The notes below the pieces were generated by a model. It was not told where the DNA came from. It did no database searches and saw only the letters and a program-made list of their open reading frames with translations. Shown one piece after another: positions 37,275 through 48,365 of a stretch of DNA of 64,000 nt; position 1 is the first letter of the stretch, and the number at the start of each line of letters is the position of its first letter. The DNA is taken from assembly GCA_013396635.1 (NCBI GenBank), contig WBMW01000424.1, forward strand, positions 62,001 to 126,000, written 5' to 3'. This DNA is from Penelope pileata (Eukaryota > Chordata > Aves > Galliformes > Cracidae). Made by a program: the position numbers and the translations under genes.

Positions 37275-39606
37275 ATTAACTAAAACCTGTATGAAACGTG
37301 AAATCAGACAACCAGATGACAACCATCTGTGGCCCTCACTATTTCTAATACAATATTGTTGAATTGATTATAAATACTTTCAGAGGAATCATATAGGGAC
37401 TGAAAATATTATGGACTAATACTAAGTTTGTCTAACTAAGAAAGTTTTTTAGAGGTTCAAATTATTCTAATATAGTAAACTATTTACTTCTGATTTTGTT
37501 TTGTTTCATATATAGACATACACACACACCAATATCTGCTTGCACAGAAAAAGAGATTAACGAATGAAGCATTCAACAAAATTAATCAATATCTACACAG
37601 TCAAGATGTCTTCATCTCTTTCATTAAGATTTTTGTAGTTCTCTACTAAGAATCTCAGTGTCTTACAAAAATATAATACATATTAGTTTTTAAATCCCAT
37701 TTTCCCCGCAATTTTGTTCTTTGCTATGCCTACATTTTATTCCTCTGAAGTTCTTAAGATACAACAGTCATAATAACTCCTACTGTTTTAAAAACATAGA
37801 AGATTTAAAGATGTGTTTATTATTAAAAAAATGAATTACATAATTATTAAAAGCATTAAAATTCTTGGGAACAATCAAGATCCTAAATTTCCACAAAAAA
37901 ATTCTAACTGCAACTTTGGAACTTATTGTTTTAACTCACTAACATTATTACTGTTTTAAAACTAAGATTTGTTGTTTTCAAAATCTGGTGCTACCTACAC
38001 AGTACTAGCATGCTTTTAAGAAATAACTTTCTTTATGTCAGTATTAAAGAAAAAAAATAAAATATAAAACTGTATCAGTTTCACGTACTAAAATCATGTG
38101 AGACATATTCAATTTCATGTCTAAAATTTAACCATACATTTCAATTATATATTGAATTAATTTGCCCTGACAGAAAATCTATAGCCAGAGTGGACACTTC
38201 CTCAGTGGAATTTTCAATTCCTTCCCTTGCCCAAAAAATAAATGGCCTAAAATTTCTGCAGTAAGATCTTTGAATAGATGGTTTAATAGGTTTTGACAGC
38301 AATTCAATAGCTATATCTGAAAGGCCTGTTGTTTGAAATTATTTCTTGGTGCGTGACAAAATATTAATTTAGAATTCATTTGAGAGGACAAAACTCAGTC
38401 CTACCTTAGAAGCCAAATCGCTTCTCATACTGTACTTCCTCCATAATTGTAGGTAGTCAATCAACATCTGAATCAATGTCAAAAACAAGGTCAGAATAGT
38501 CACTGAAGTATTTCAAGTAGTTTCCAGGGACAAATACTTTAGAAAACATAAAATAGATTTCTACCATTAAAAATAGATAATCTGAAAGGTTCCACATTTT
38601 CTCCTACCTTGCCACAATGCTGATAACCTGAAATATTTTAAAGCTAACATTGAATGCTGAACAGTATAGGTTAGTACATGCAACAAAAGCATTTCTGAAA
38701 ATGTTTCCCACAACATAGATGGATATCTTTGTCCAAGTTCTTTTCTGCTAGAGTCTGTTGACACAGTGATTGAGACTATCCATTTGCTATTCAGATTAGA
38801 AAGTTTTCTGTCCCATGATGCAGGCAAGATACTGTCTTCAAGAGCTACTTAGATCCATTGTTTCTTTGGTCTTGTCCAGTGTTCTTTGTCATCCTCTTCC
38901 TTCATTCCTCTGTCTCTGCTGCACAGTGCAATCCACAACACTGTGTCATAACGCCATGTACGTGCTCCTATGTGACATACAGACCAACGGCATCAGATGT
39001 ATTTTGTTAATCCAATACACTGAGAAAGGGACATGCTACCATGCTAACAAAGGTGAAAATCTTAGCTCTTATGAGTATTAATACTTCAAACTGTCCAAAG
39101 AATAGAAAATCCTAAAGAAAAATATTTAGATTATTCAGTATCAATTACAGTCTCAGAAAATGATACGCAGTTCTTCACAGTTGATGGTGCATATTGTCCT
39201 GCAAGGATTTCAAAAACAGACAGAAAGAATACAGCATTCACAGTAGGTCTTGGTATTCCCTTTAACAACACTATTTCAAGCCAATAAATGGATTTTCATC
39301 CTAATTCTATGCACTTGCTTTGTTTGACATGAGCCAGATCACAATACTTGTCCAGGTTAGCTGACTATTCAGCCTGCTAAAGGAATTCAAATTCTATGGT
39401 GTTTTGCTAATCTATGACAAGTGAATTTGAACATTGGAGTTGACAGGTCACATATAAAAATAGATAAAGAAGCATTTTGTTTTCAGAATTTAATTTCAAT
39501 AAATTACCTTTTTTTACATAGATGCCTTGGAAGGTTGATCTATTTTATAAGCTCTGCGATGCATGTTTTTTAATAAGAGAAGGAAGAGATATTGCTACAT
39601 TTAATT

Positions 39607-39640
39607 AAAAAAAAAAAGAAAAAAGAAAAAAAAAAAAGGA
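39607..39640. repeat. A-rich tract
   Basis: Long adenine runs are broken by single guanines. No element attached to this tail is recognised on either side. Confidence 0.9.
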
Positions 39641-41949
39641 ACAAGTCCAATAACCTAAGCTTCTCTAAAATATTTTTCATGCTTGTTTTTGACTTGAATA
39701 GAAAAAATAAAGAAAATGAAATAGGTTTCTTCAGTTAAACTGTCCTTAAAATAAAGCTGTATATGTGTACACTATACTCTGCAAAGCTCTTTTAAGTGTC
39801 AACCTTTTCTCCACAACTTTCATTGGTTTCACTTGAATGAATTGCCAAAGAATAAGAACTTCTTTTAAGAATCTTGGTGGCGACCTCTGACAGTTGAAAA
39901 AATTATAGTTGCCAATCTCAGAACAATGATTTGTGAAAAAAAAACAATGGCAGGAAACTAGTTCAGAAAGGACAGTGTCCAAGCTGAAGAGCAAATATTA
40001 CTTTGCCTTCTTAGCCACTTGTTATTTCATTTTTTTAGCAGAGGCCCTAACACTTGAGGTGCCAGAGTACTGAAGTTAGAATATGTTCCACTGTCAAAAG
40101 AATATTGCAAAAATAAACAGAAGTCTTCTGTTTTTTAAATATTCCTCAAACTAAATATTTGCTTCTATCTCAGTTCTTCCTGAAGAGCAGATAGCACAAT
40201 CTCACATAAAATTCTATCCATGGGATTTGTAATTCAAAAAATGCTAGTATCCTCATCTGTCACCGAATAAAGTTGAATGACCTCAAGTAAACATTTTTTG
40301 TCCAATTCAGTGCTACGTTAAGTCATCAGAGAAGTCTCACTGGTTTCAACAGGCATTGGATCAGGTCCATTACATTTTTGCACTTCACCTCCTCTGCATT
40401 TAAAATGAGATGACAATTTATATTCAATATTTTAAAAAACTAAAATCTATAGGTGAATTCACAACAAATGTTGCATGTTACTGGATAGCCTATATGACAA
40501 GTGATAAAACATATCTTGTTTTCTGACACAAATTAGTATCACCAACAGTTCAGAACTATGTCCCTGAATTACCTACCAGGTTGCATTCCATCTCCTTATT
40601 TCTTTAGTTGTAGTAAGTATGAAAAGTCATGAGTAAGAGAATTCTAAAACATTTGTGCAATTTAATTTTTATTTTTTTTTTGGAAAGTGGTAACTGCTTG
40701 ATAGTAACACATTGTGCTACACAGCCTCTTAGTAGCCATACCTCTTGAATTTGCATGGAAAAAAGTATACAGAATGAGATAGCACATTCAGGTTGCTCTT
40801 TATGAGAGCTTGATGTTTACCTATAGCCACACAGGAAGTCTTAAATCAGCTTTCTCATTTTTGTGTTAGACATCTTCTTTAAACAAAAGTTACATAAACC
40901 TCAATAAATTACCTGTTTGTGAAAGGTCAAGAAGGAAATCTGGGGTACAATCTCCAGGCACTCAAGCTCCTCTCTTAATGCTTAGCCTTTCCTTCCCCTC
41001 TGTCTGTTTACAGATTGATGCACTGATAAGTCAGGCATTCTTCTTACTATTAGGAGTGATTTATTTCTATAAAAATTCTATGCAATGAATGAATTGAGCA
41101 TATTTTCTTTCTTATCTTTAATAAATTATTCTTTTGTTATGCATGCCTACAAAGTTTGCTCAGTCTCTCTCTGGCTTGGTTTCAACTCTGTCTTTTCAAT
41201 CATGAGAAGAGAGCAAGGGTAACTATAAAGAATAGAATCCAAGAGACCTCTAGCTCCCTGAATTCAAGGCTGAGCAGGCTGTCTTGTTAGGATGGTCTAA
41301 GAGGTGAAAAGGGTGGAGTTGAAAGTTTTCAATTTTACTTTAGAATTCTGGAGAAAATATAACTGCCCTACAAAGTTGCAATTTTAGGCTTGTTTGAAAT
41401 AATCAAGAAGACTAAGGCACTGCCAAATATTATGTTTGAGGTTACTTGTTTTTTTATTTTTATTAGTTCTTTGTATAAAACATGGCTACAGAAAAGTATG
41501 TAATAGAAGAGGTTAGTGATGTAGGATGATGGACCTGCAGTTTATTGTCACAGCATTGTGACAGAAACAACTTAGTCTTAATTTTCAGGGCTCTGTGTTT
41601 GCCAAATAAGCAATATTCCAGATGCTAAGAGATGGATAATGAGTATAGATGCAAAGTATCTCATTGATATCTAGATGAGTAAAGAAGGAAGATTCCTTCC
41701 ACTGCCAGAAGGAATCCAGTCTAGTTCTCCTTTCGTGGAGAAGTGGAACAGAAAAACATGAAAGCACAATATGAGAGACAAAAATGGCTTGCACAGTTTT
41801 TATGGCATTTTAGCTATATTTTGTGCATGAGCCTGCTGAAACATGGCCATCTGTGATGAAAAGCTGTTTGGAAAACCAGATGATATTGGCCACCATATGT
41901 ATCAGTTTAGCAACAAGAACAACATTTTGCATTTTCCTTTGACAGTTCT

Positions 41950-41974
41950 GCGATTCTGTGATTCTGTTAAGGTT
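41950..41974 (+). mobile_element. Possible bare CR1 tail
   Basis: The ATTCTGTG-type octamers TCTGCGATTCTGTGATTCTG resemble the terminal repeat of one CR1 group, but no CR1 body is readable upstream. It may be the last bases of a very short insertion or a chance microsatellite. Confidence 0.35.
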
Positions 41975-42639
41975 GTAAGTATAGAAAATATTAAAGAGCT
42001 GCTGGACATGTATAGAGTTTTTAAATTGTGGATCTTTATTTGTCCATTGACAACCAATTCTGAAGAAAATGCGAGCACATTTGCAGCCCAGCGTTCTTAA
42101 ATTTATATTAAGTGACATGTTCACTACATTGATCTACATTCTCTTCAATGTGTCAATGATATTAGTGACGATTTATTCAACAGCCATGAATCCAGTAATG
42201 TATCCACACATTACAATAATTGGACTTCTAATAAGAAGATCTTGAGCAGCAAGAAGTATTTTGAATGAATATAAGAACTTGAGTTAAGATATTTAATTTA
42301 AACCACTTTGATGAGAAAGTGTATAAATGTAATCAGTGTGTTTAAATGAGTATTATTGATCATTAGAAAGCTTTTTTGCTACTTGATGCTATCTATAAAT
42401 ATGGAAGGCGGGACTGGATATAGATTTCCCTGCTCACATAATTGAATCGGGTAAAATTATTTCTAGCAGTCAACACTAACTACCATCTGTGAATAACGAA
42501 GAAAAACTCAGAGCTGAAATTGGAAGATATACTTAACTCTGAACCCCAACTTCAGCTGCTGAAACTGACCAAACTCTAACAAAGCCAAAGGGTTTACCAG
42601 AAAACTATCCAGACAGTTGGCTTTCAAGCTCAAATTATT

Positions 42640-42683
42640 GGTTTATTATTATTGTAATTTTTATTATTATCATCATCATTATC
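42640..42683. repeat. (TTA)n/(TCA)n microsatellite
   Basis: TTA triplets are followed by TCA triplets (TTATTATTATCATCATCATT). It is imperfect and interrupted once. Confidence 0.88.
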
Positions 42684-43167
42684 TCCTGTGTACAGAAACA
42701 AATCCTTGTAAATCAGAGTACATCTTCCATTGGAACTATTCAGAACACTCTATGAAAATTCATTAGCCAAAGACTGCCTACTTCTTGAAGAGAGGTGCTA
42801 CTCACCATCAGAAACATCAAAACAGGAAAACTAATAAGATTAAAATCTTGTCTAGTATAAAGAGAAAATCTTAGGTAGGTACATTAAAGCCATGTTCTTC
42901 TTTAAATCTTTCTCATTGACAAAGGCTGTGTGATCTAATTTTGGTAGTGAATCTACATCATAGAGAGAGCTTTTACAAAAAGTGGTATCTTTGCACATTA
43001 TTACTTATGGTAATTTCTTTTCTCTTCAACTCAAAATGTTTTCAGTATGGGTCATTTTAACAAGATTCCCTGTTAGCTTTCGAACTTCTGTGCCATTTCA
43101 TATCATTGCTAACTTAAAACACAGACTGCAAATTTCTGTGCTGCTGAATTTCTGTCAGACAAGAGGC

Positions 43168-43330
43168 AGCACAATTCTTCACTGTGAGACAGGTGAGGTA
43201 CTGGAACAGGTTGCCCAGATAAGTTGTAAATGCCGCATCGCTAGAAATGTTCAAGGCCAATCTGGATGGGGCTTTGGGCAATTTCATCTAGTGGAAGATG
43301 TTTCTGCCCATGGAAGAGGTATTAAAACTA
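43168..43330 (+). mobile_element. CR1 LINE 3' region, interrupted by mariner
   Basis: In sense orientation the segment reads ATTCTTCACTGTGAGA (43172), GAGGTACTGGAACAGGTTGC (43197), TTCAAGGCCAATCTGGATGG near 43250, GGGGCTTTGGGCAA and TGCCCATGGAAGAGG. This is the canonical order just before the CR1 3' tail. The tail itself is absent, because the mariner begins right after the TA at 43329-43330. No convincing continuation can be seen beyond the mariner at 44388, so the end of the CR1 was lost or is too decayed to read. The 150-codon ORF at 42982-43434 runs through this junction and is not a gene. Confidence 0.88.
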
Positions 43331-44387
43331 CAAGGGCTGCTCTGAAACTAATGCCTCCTGTTTTATTATGTTGGCCCAGAACATCAAAGGCAAATGTTGG
43401 TGGTATGGCAGTCGAGGTTGAACATTCCCACTAATATTCTATTAAATTTGACAAAATGACATGTGATGTCAAAGCACATGTCAAGCAAAGGTGTGCCATT
43501 GAATTCCTCCATGCAAAAAAACTGCACCCATTGACATTCACTGGTGCTCACTGAACATTTATGGAGACCAAACAGTGGATGTGAGCACAGTGAAGAAGTG
43601 GGTGGTGTATTTCAGCAGAGGCAACAGCAATGTGAAAGACAAGCCATGTTCTGTACTGCCATGCACAGCTGTCACACAACGAAATGTAGTGTCTTGATCA
43701 GCTCATCCACGTGAATCGGTGGATTACGATCAGGGAACTGTGTACGGAGCTGAATATCAGCTTCAAAGTGTTGGAAATGATGGTGGCAACATCAGAGTAT
43801 CACAAAATTTGCACCAAAGTTCTACAAGTGCTCACACAGGAACAAAAAGAACACTGTATGCAAGTTTGTCAGAACCTATTGAAAAAATACAAGGCTGAAG
43901 GCAACAGTTTTCTGGATTGTGCATTACCAGTGACGAGATGTGGTGTCACCATTACTAGTCAAATCAAAGTGGCAGTCTATGGAGTGCTGACGTGAATTTC
44001 TCATCAAAGAAAAGTTCAAGACACAGAGTTAAACCAGAGAAGACTAATTTGACTGGACTGTCCTACCACACCCACCGCATAGTCCAGATTTGGTGCCTTC
44101 TGACTTCCATCTGTTTTGGCTGATGAAAGATGGGCTCCATGGGCAACATTTTCCTAGCAATGGCACCATCATAGCAACTGTGAAACAGTGGGTCACTTTC
44201 ACCGGTGCAGATTTTTATTGCTGCAGCATGCAAGCTCTTGTTCATCTCTGGTGAAAATGCATAGCTAACGGTGGTGACTATGGTGAAAAATACTGTTTTG
44301 TAGCTGAGAATTTGCTCTATCAAATAGTGTTATTGTGCTTGTAGTTTCCATGGAAATAGGAAGCATTACCTTAAGAGAGAACGATTT
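43331..44387 (+). mobile_element. Mariner (Galluhop-like) DNA transposon, internally deleted
   Basis: This is the most complete of three mariner copies. The 5' terminal repeat starts at 43331 (CAAGGGCTGCTCTGAAACTA) and the 3' terminal repeat, more decayed, ends near 44387. In the 3' repeat, GGAAGCATTACCTT is the inverted counterpart of ATGCCTCC at 43351. TA dinucleotides lie at both outer edges (43329-43330 and 44388-44389), as expected for a mariner target duplication. Between them is a broken transposase gene. At about 1.06 kb it is shorter than a full-length mariner of about 1.3 kb, because part of the catalytic core is deleted near 44030-44050. The assignment to the chicken Galluhop family is by recognition of the sequence and was not tested by alignment. 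Confidence 0.9.
43456..44254 (+). pseudogene. Mariner transposase pseudogene
   Basis: A mariner transposase cuts and pastes its own transposon by binding the terminal repeats through an N-terminal helix-turn-helix region and cleaving with a DD34D catalytic core. Here the start reads MTCDVKAHVKQRCAIEFLH from 43456. A stop and frameshift follow at 43552. The DNA-binding part continues in another frame (GDQTVDVSTVKKWVVYF near 43566), and ITIRELCTELNISF appears near 43723. The first catalytic aspartate survives as SDEMWC (43929-43946). The segment that would carry the second aspartate (HDNARPH in relatives) is deleted around 44030-44050. The end is readable in a third frame, with WTVLPHPPHSPDLVPSD (44053-44103) holding the third aspartate, then MKDGLHGQHFPSN, and a stop at 44252. 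At least three frame breaks and the core deletion make it inactive. Confidence 0.88.
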
Positions 44388-47300
44388 TACCATCAATATT
44401 GATTTCTTTAACCACTAGTTAAAAGAGATACTGCTGCTACTTATCCCTGAGAGGTTTTCAAGACAAGCTAAGGCTGCCACCTTGACCTCAGCCTCCATAA
44501 GTTACCCATGAACCGGACTGAACAACTGTTAGAAATTATACTGCAGGCAGGAATACTCTGAGGAAGTTTAACTATCCCAATAAGATACTGCATTAATAAC
44601 CATCATTTTACCTACTATGAAGTCTATATGGTGCATCTTATTATAGCACCAGGAGCATGAGACAATGATAATTCTCTGTTATTCTCCTACATGTTTGGAT
44701 CAGAGTTTCAATACAAAACTTTTTAATACATTGATGTTAAAACTCCTTGCAAAATTACTGAGCTCTACAAATTTCACGTTATTTTGTTTTATAGGCAAAT
44801 GGTTTTTATCTCCATTGATACTTATAATCTTCTCCAAACATATTGAATATAATAGTTCTTTGGGCAAAGAATTAAAAGAAATGTAATGTGTTCCTTGTCT
44901 GCAGTGCTCTACTAGCATTTTCTTCCTTTCCACTATTTTTTTCTGACAGATTCAAGCACTGAAACAGCGTGTAGGAAGTAATGGGGCATAGCCAAAGTCT
45001 GGGATGAAAAGTAACAAATCAGAAGTGAATATTGCTTGAAGTCAGTTTCAGTTGTGCTCATTTTTCCTGGATGTGTAAGGAAAGCTGACAGGCAGAATTG
45101 CTTGCCTCACAGATCACTGTGCAAATCTCAATGAGGTGGACATGTGAAGGAACACACACAAAACTAACTTTAACGATTGGCTTACCACTCCATATTTGAG
45201 ATAATATGGAAGGTACACAGTAGCTGTAGGGTGGTTAAATAACATTTCATATGGTGTTCTTTGTTTTAGTAGATAAAGATGTGACTTAGAAAATCAGCAA
45301 TAACATTTTATGCCAGGTTTCAGATCCAAATCAACCTTTTACTGATACATGTTTGAGTAATACTTTATTAGATACGTTTTGGAAACCATTATCATCATAT
45401 TCATTTCTTAGTATAGAAATGCCAGCAGATACTCTCTTTTATGCAGTCCCAGTGTCATTGGCAATAGCTGAATGAACCTGGAAAGCAAATTACTTTCTTG
45501 CCCCTTGTGGCTATCCTTTGAGAACAGAAATGTGACAGAGAAGGGAGGAATGACAACTTTTACACCACTTTTCTATCTTGAAGAAAAATTAGGAAAGCTG
45601 TCAAATACTTCCCTTCCTCTGCAGCAGAAACATGTAGGAAACTTGTGTTTATATGTGAAAGGCGAAGATGTAAGAAGACTGAAGAATCTAACAGAAAGAA
45701 GATTATTTTATTAGATACTTGGACAGAATAGACAATAGACACATAATGACTAAGAAAATTTTAGCATTCAAAAAGAAACTTTTTTTTTTCCATGTTCAAG
45801 TTAATTATAATGTTCCCAGAATTTTGTATGGGTAAGCATTTTAATTCCAGAGTTACTGAGTAGTCAAACATCCCATGAAGCATGTATCAAGTGCTTGTGA
45901 AGCACTTGAACATCTGTGTGTTGATCTTCCATAGTATAAATCAAGCTCTAGCCTTTGCAATGCTAATTTATTAATAGGAAACAGAAACAGAGAGAAAAAG
46001 TAATTACAAATTATAATCTTACAGTAAAAGCTTGAGTCATGCAGATCTGTTGCATATGCTTAGCTTTAATCTCCTGATGTCAACGAGACTGCTCAAATGC
46101 TTAATGTGAAGCATGAAAAGGGCAATAAATCAATTTGTTTATGTTAACATTAAAAAAAAAAAAAACAGGGTGTTTCTCAAATGCCAAACTAACATAAAGC
46201 AAGTCAAATACTGCTAATGCTGTAGTTTACGTCTTACATAAGATTATTTTTTCCCCCACTTTTAGGGATGCAAATTCGTATTTTCTTTTATAAGGAAATG
46301 CTTTTTATCCTCATTGGTGCTTAAAATATTCTCCAAGATCTTTGGAAACTAGTAGTTACTTGGGCAAATAATTAAAATAAACATAATGCATTCTACGGGC
46401 TGTTTATGTGAAATTACAAAATGTATAGTCATTTTTGTTGAGATCACTTAGCTTCTTTATTACTTCAGTTCTTATGACAACTGCATAATGCTCAAGCACT
46501 TTTAAATTCCAAACATGCCATGGACCAGTGTAAAAGAACTGTACTAATATTTTAACAAATGAAGCAATTTGTTCTGTGGTGTTGCATTAAACTGCAAACT
46601 CTGATTACTTCTTAGTTTTCTGTATAGGTATTCTCATTACAATCGGATTAAATATTTCAGGATCAGCATTTGCTGTAGCGAGTGCGGAGAGGATAAGTCT
46701 TTAGCTGATGTTCAATCATTTGATTGGTTTCCTGTATTCTGTGCCTTCAACAGTGAACTTCATATCCTTGCTCAATTTGCATTTGAAACTCTTATTTTGG
46801 AATGTTCATTTCACACACCAAACTCAGTGTCAGTGTTGGGAGAAGAGTTAAAAATATAATGTGTATTAATGTACATTAGAGGAGAAATTCTATAGTGAAA
46901 TGTTGAAGTATTTTTGCAGAGAAAAATTTAAGAAAAAAGCTGTTAGAACTTAAAATAAGAATTGACATGGGATGCACATACCTTATCAGAGTTCAATAAC
47001 TCTGGTACGATTTAAATGGGAATGAAGTTAATTTTGTATCAGTTAGAATTTGTAAAGTAAATAGTTTCTTTAAATATGTGCTATAGCTTAGGAAGTTGTC
47101 TTAGTTTCTAACAGAAGTTACTTCTCTCACAGTGTCTGGTATGAAGTTGTTTTGTTTTCAGAAGAGAAACAAAACTGATAACACCTGGCAGTGTTGAACA
47201 CAGCNTATGTTAAAAGTTTCCTGTGGCAATTACTAGTTTGAAAACCTATAGTGAGAGGTCAGTCAAATGGCTTTCGTGGTTCTATGGGCCTGATATATGT

Positions 47301-47529
47301 AAGAAATATACAAAGTACTCTTGAAAACTAAAAATTAATTGAGCTGCTTACATTCAAACTTTAAAGCTCTTCTACCTGTAAATACTAAAGGGTTTCAGAA
47401 AGAGATCATTTGTCTTAAAGAATGTAAAACTTTATCACAATTTGTTGCAACAAAGAAAAGGTAAAAGTTAAGGGTGGCACTTTTTAAAAGAAAAAAATAT
47501 TATCATTATGCATGTCTGGTGGCAATTAA
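44388..47529. other. Unique AT-rich DNA, no gene seen
   Basis: No gene or readable transposon is seen. It includes an exact 10-base inverted repeat (45887-45909), a motif-dense stretch at 45955-46140, an adenine tract near 46152 and an ambiguous base at 47205. Confidence 0.68.
45887..45909. repeat. Perfect 10-base inverted repeat
   Basis: The arms TCAAGTGCTT and AAGCACTTGA are exact reverse complements around a three-base loop GTG. Each arm begins with TCAAGTG, which resembles the binding core of NKX2-type homeodomain proteins. Function is unknown. Confidence 0.9.
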
Positions 47530-47538
47530 GCCACCAGA
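47515..47538. repeat. 9-base inverted repeat at CR1 boundary
   Basis: TCTGGTGGC and GCCACCAGA flank the six bases AATTAA. The right arm coincides with the start of the antisense CR1, so the structure marks the junction between unique DNA and the CR1 piece. Confidence 0.88.
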
Positions 47539-47910
47539 TTTGTCAGGCATGATTTGCCCTTGGTGAAGCTGTGCTGGCTGTCTCGGATCACCAGAAAGAT
47601 AGGTTCCATGATCTTTCCAGGCACAGAGGTGAGGCTCACTGGCCTACAGCTTCCAGGGTCTTCCTTTCTGCCTTTCCGAAAAATGGGAGTGATGTTTCCA
47701 GTCTTTTTTCAGTCACCAGGGACTTCATCTGATGACTTTTTGAATGGAGAGTGGCTTGACAACCACATCAGCCAGCTCCATCAGAACTCTGGGATGCATG
47801 CACATGTTCAGTCTTATCAGATGGTGTTGAACTTGCTCTTTGCTTACAGTGGGAGGGATTTTATTCCCCTAACCCCCTCCCAGAGGTTTAAGCATGTGAG
47901 AGATGTGGGA
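47530..47910 (-). mobile_element. CR1 LINE ORF2 fragment, left part (antisense)
   Basis: On the plus strand TTGTCAGGCATGATTTGCCC (47541), TGGTGAAGCTGTGCTGGCTG near 47561, TTCCATGATCTTTCCAGGCA near 47604, GGTGAGGCTCACTGG and TCAGTCACCAGGGACTTCAT near 47709 are the reverse complement of the first reverse transcriptase blocks of avian CR1. The 47815-47910 part (GTTGAACTTGCTCTTTGC, ACAGTGGGAGGGATTTT) continues toward the 5' side. The CR1 lacks everything 3' of this, including its tail. A mariner fragment interrupts it at 47911. The 145-codon plus-strand ORF (47554-47991) is antisense to the CR1 and is not a gene. Confidence 0.9.
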
Positions 47911-48088
47911 AGGCACTTCCATGTCAGACATCATTTTGTCAGATTGCTCTTCTGCTGCCATTTGTTGCACATCAACAAAATGTATTGGTGAGAAGGTTCA
48001 AACTCTACTGCCACACCACCAACATACACCTCTGAAATCACAGGCCAACATAATAAAATAGGAGGTATTACTTCCAGAGCATCCCTCC
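47911..48088 (-). mobile_element. Mariner transposon, 5' end fragment nested in CR1
   Basis: The minus strand carries the first 178 or so bases of the same mariner as at 43331. The terminal repeat is at the high-coordinate end (AGGTATTACTTCCAGAGCAT at 48063-48082 is its reverse complement), next to a TA at 48089-48090. Going leftward, CAACATAATAAAATAGG, CTGCCACACCACCAACATA and CATTTTGTCAGATTG are the reverse complement of the mariner 5' leader and match the 43371-43460 region of the other copy. The fragment stops near 47911 (GCACTTCCATGTCAGAC). CR1 sequence lies on both sides, so it is nested. Confidence 0.87.
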
Positions 48089-48090
48089 TA

Positions 48091-48365
48091 TTTTTCAAAT
48101 CCCTCACAAAGTTCAGCTCCTAGGCCACATGCTCCTGCTTCCACTGATTGTGCTTTTCCCTCTTACCTCTCAGTTTTACTTGTAGGTCCTTGTTCAGCCA
48201 TGACAGCTTCCTGCGTTCCCTGACTGATTTCTTGCACATGAGAATGAGAGCTCTTGAAAAGTTTACTTAAAGAGTTGCCAGCTCTGCTCAGTTCCTCTGT
48301 CCTCAATGACAGTTTCCCAGATCTCTTCCACTAATTCTCTAAGCAGCTGGAAGCAGCTCTGAAAA
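48091..48365 (-). mobile_element. CR1 LINE ORF2 fragment, right part (antisense)
   Basis: Beyond the mariner piece the antisense CR1 resumes in the linker between endonuclease and reverse transcriptase. Markers are CTCCTGCTTCCACTGATTGT near 48130, TAGGTCCTTGTTCAGCCATG near 48183, CTGACTGATTTCTTGCACAT near 48220 and AGAGTTGCCAGCTCTG near 48270. Some CR1 sequence expected between the left and right parts seems to be missing, so insertion was accompanied or followed by deletion. Confidence 0.85.

Larger units (their letters stand above)
34276..43167. other. Long unique AT-rich stretch, no gene seen
   Basis: About 8.9 kb without a recognisable gene. It contains simple repeats listed separately (35838-35854, 36066-36085, 37106-37149, 37217-37274, 39607-39640, 42640-42683), an ambiguous base at 35158 and a possible bare CR1 tail at 41950-41974. 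ORFs reach 104 codons without family features. Confidence 0.65.

Noticed and set aside
42982..43434. 150-codon plus-strand ORF
   Set aside because: It crosses unique DNA, a CR1 end and the mariner 5' end; an accidental open frame across three unrelated segments.
44388..44420. Possible resumption of the CR1 tail after the mariner (CCATCAATATTGATT resembles CCATTCTATGATT)
   Set aside because: The match is too short and gapped to claim; the CR1 tail is recorded as missing.
47554..47991. 145-codon plus-strand ORF, among the longest in the window
   Set aside because: It is antisense to CR1 ORF2 and crosses into the nested mariner fragment.
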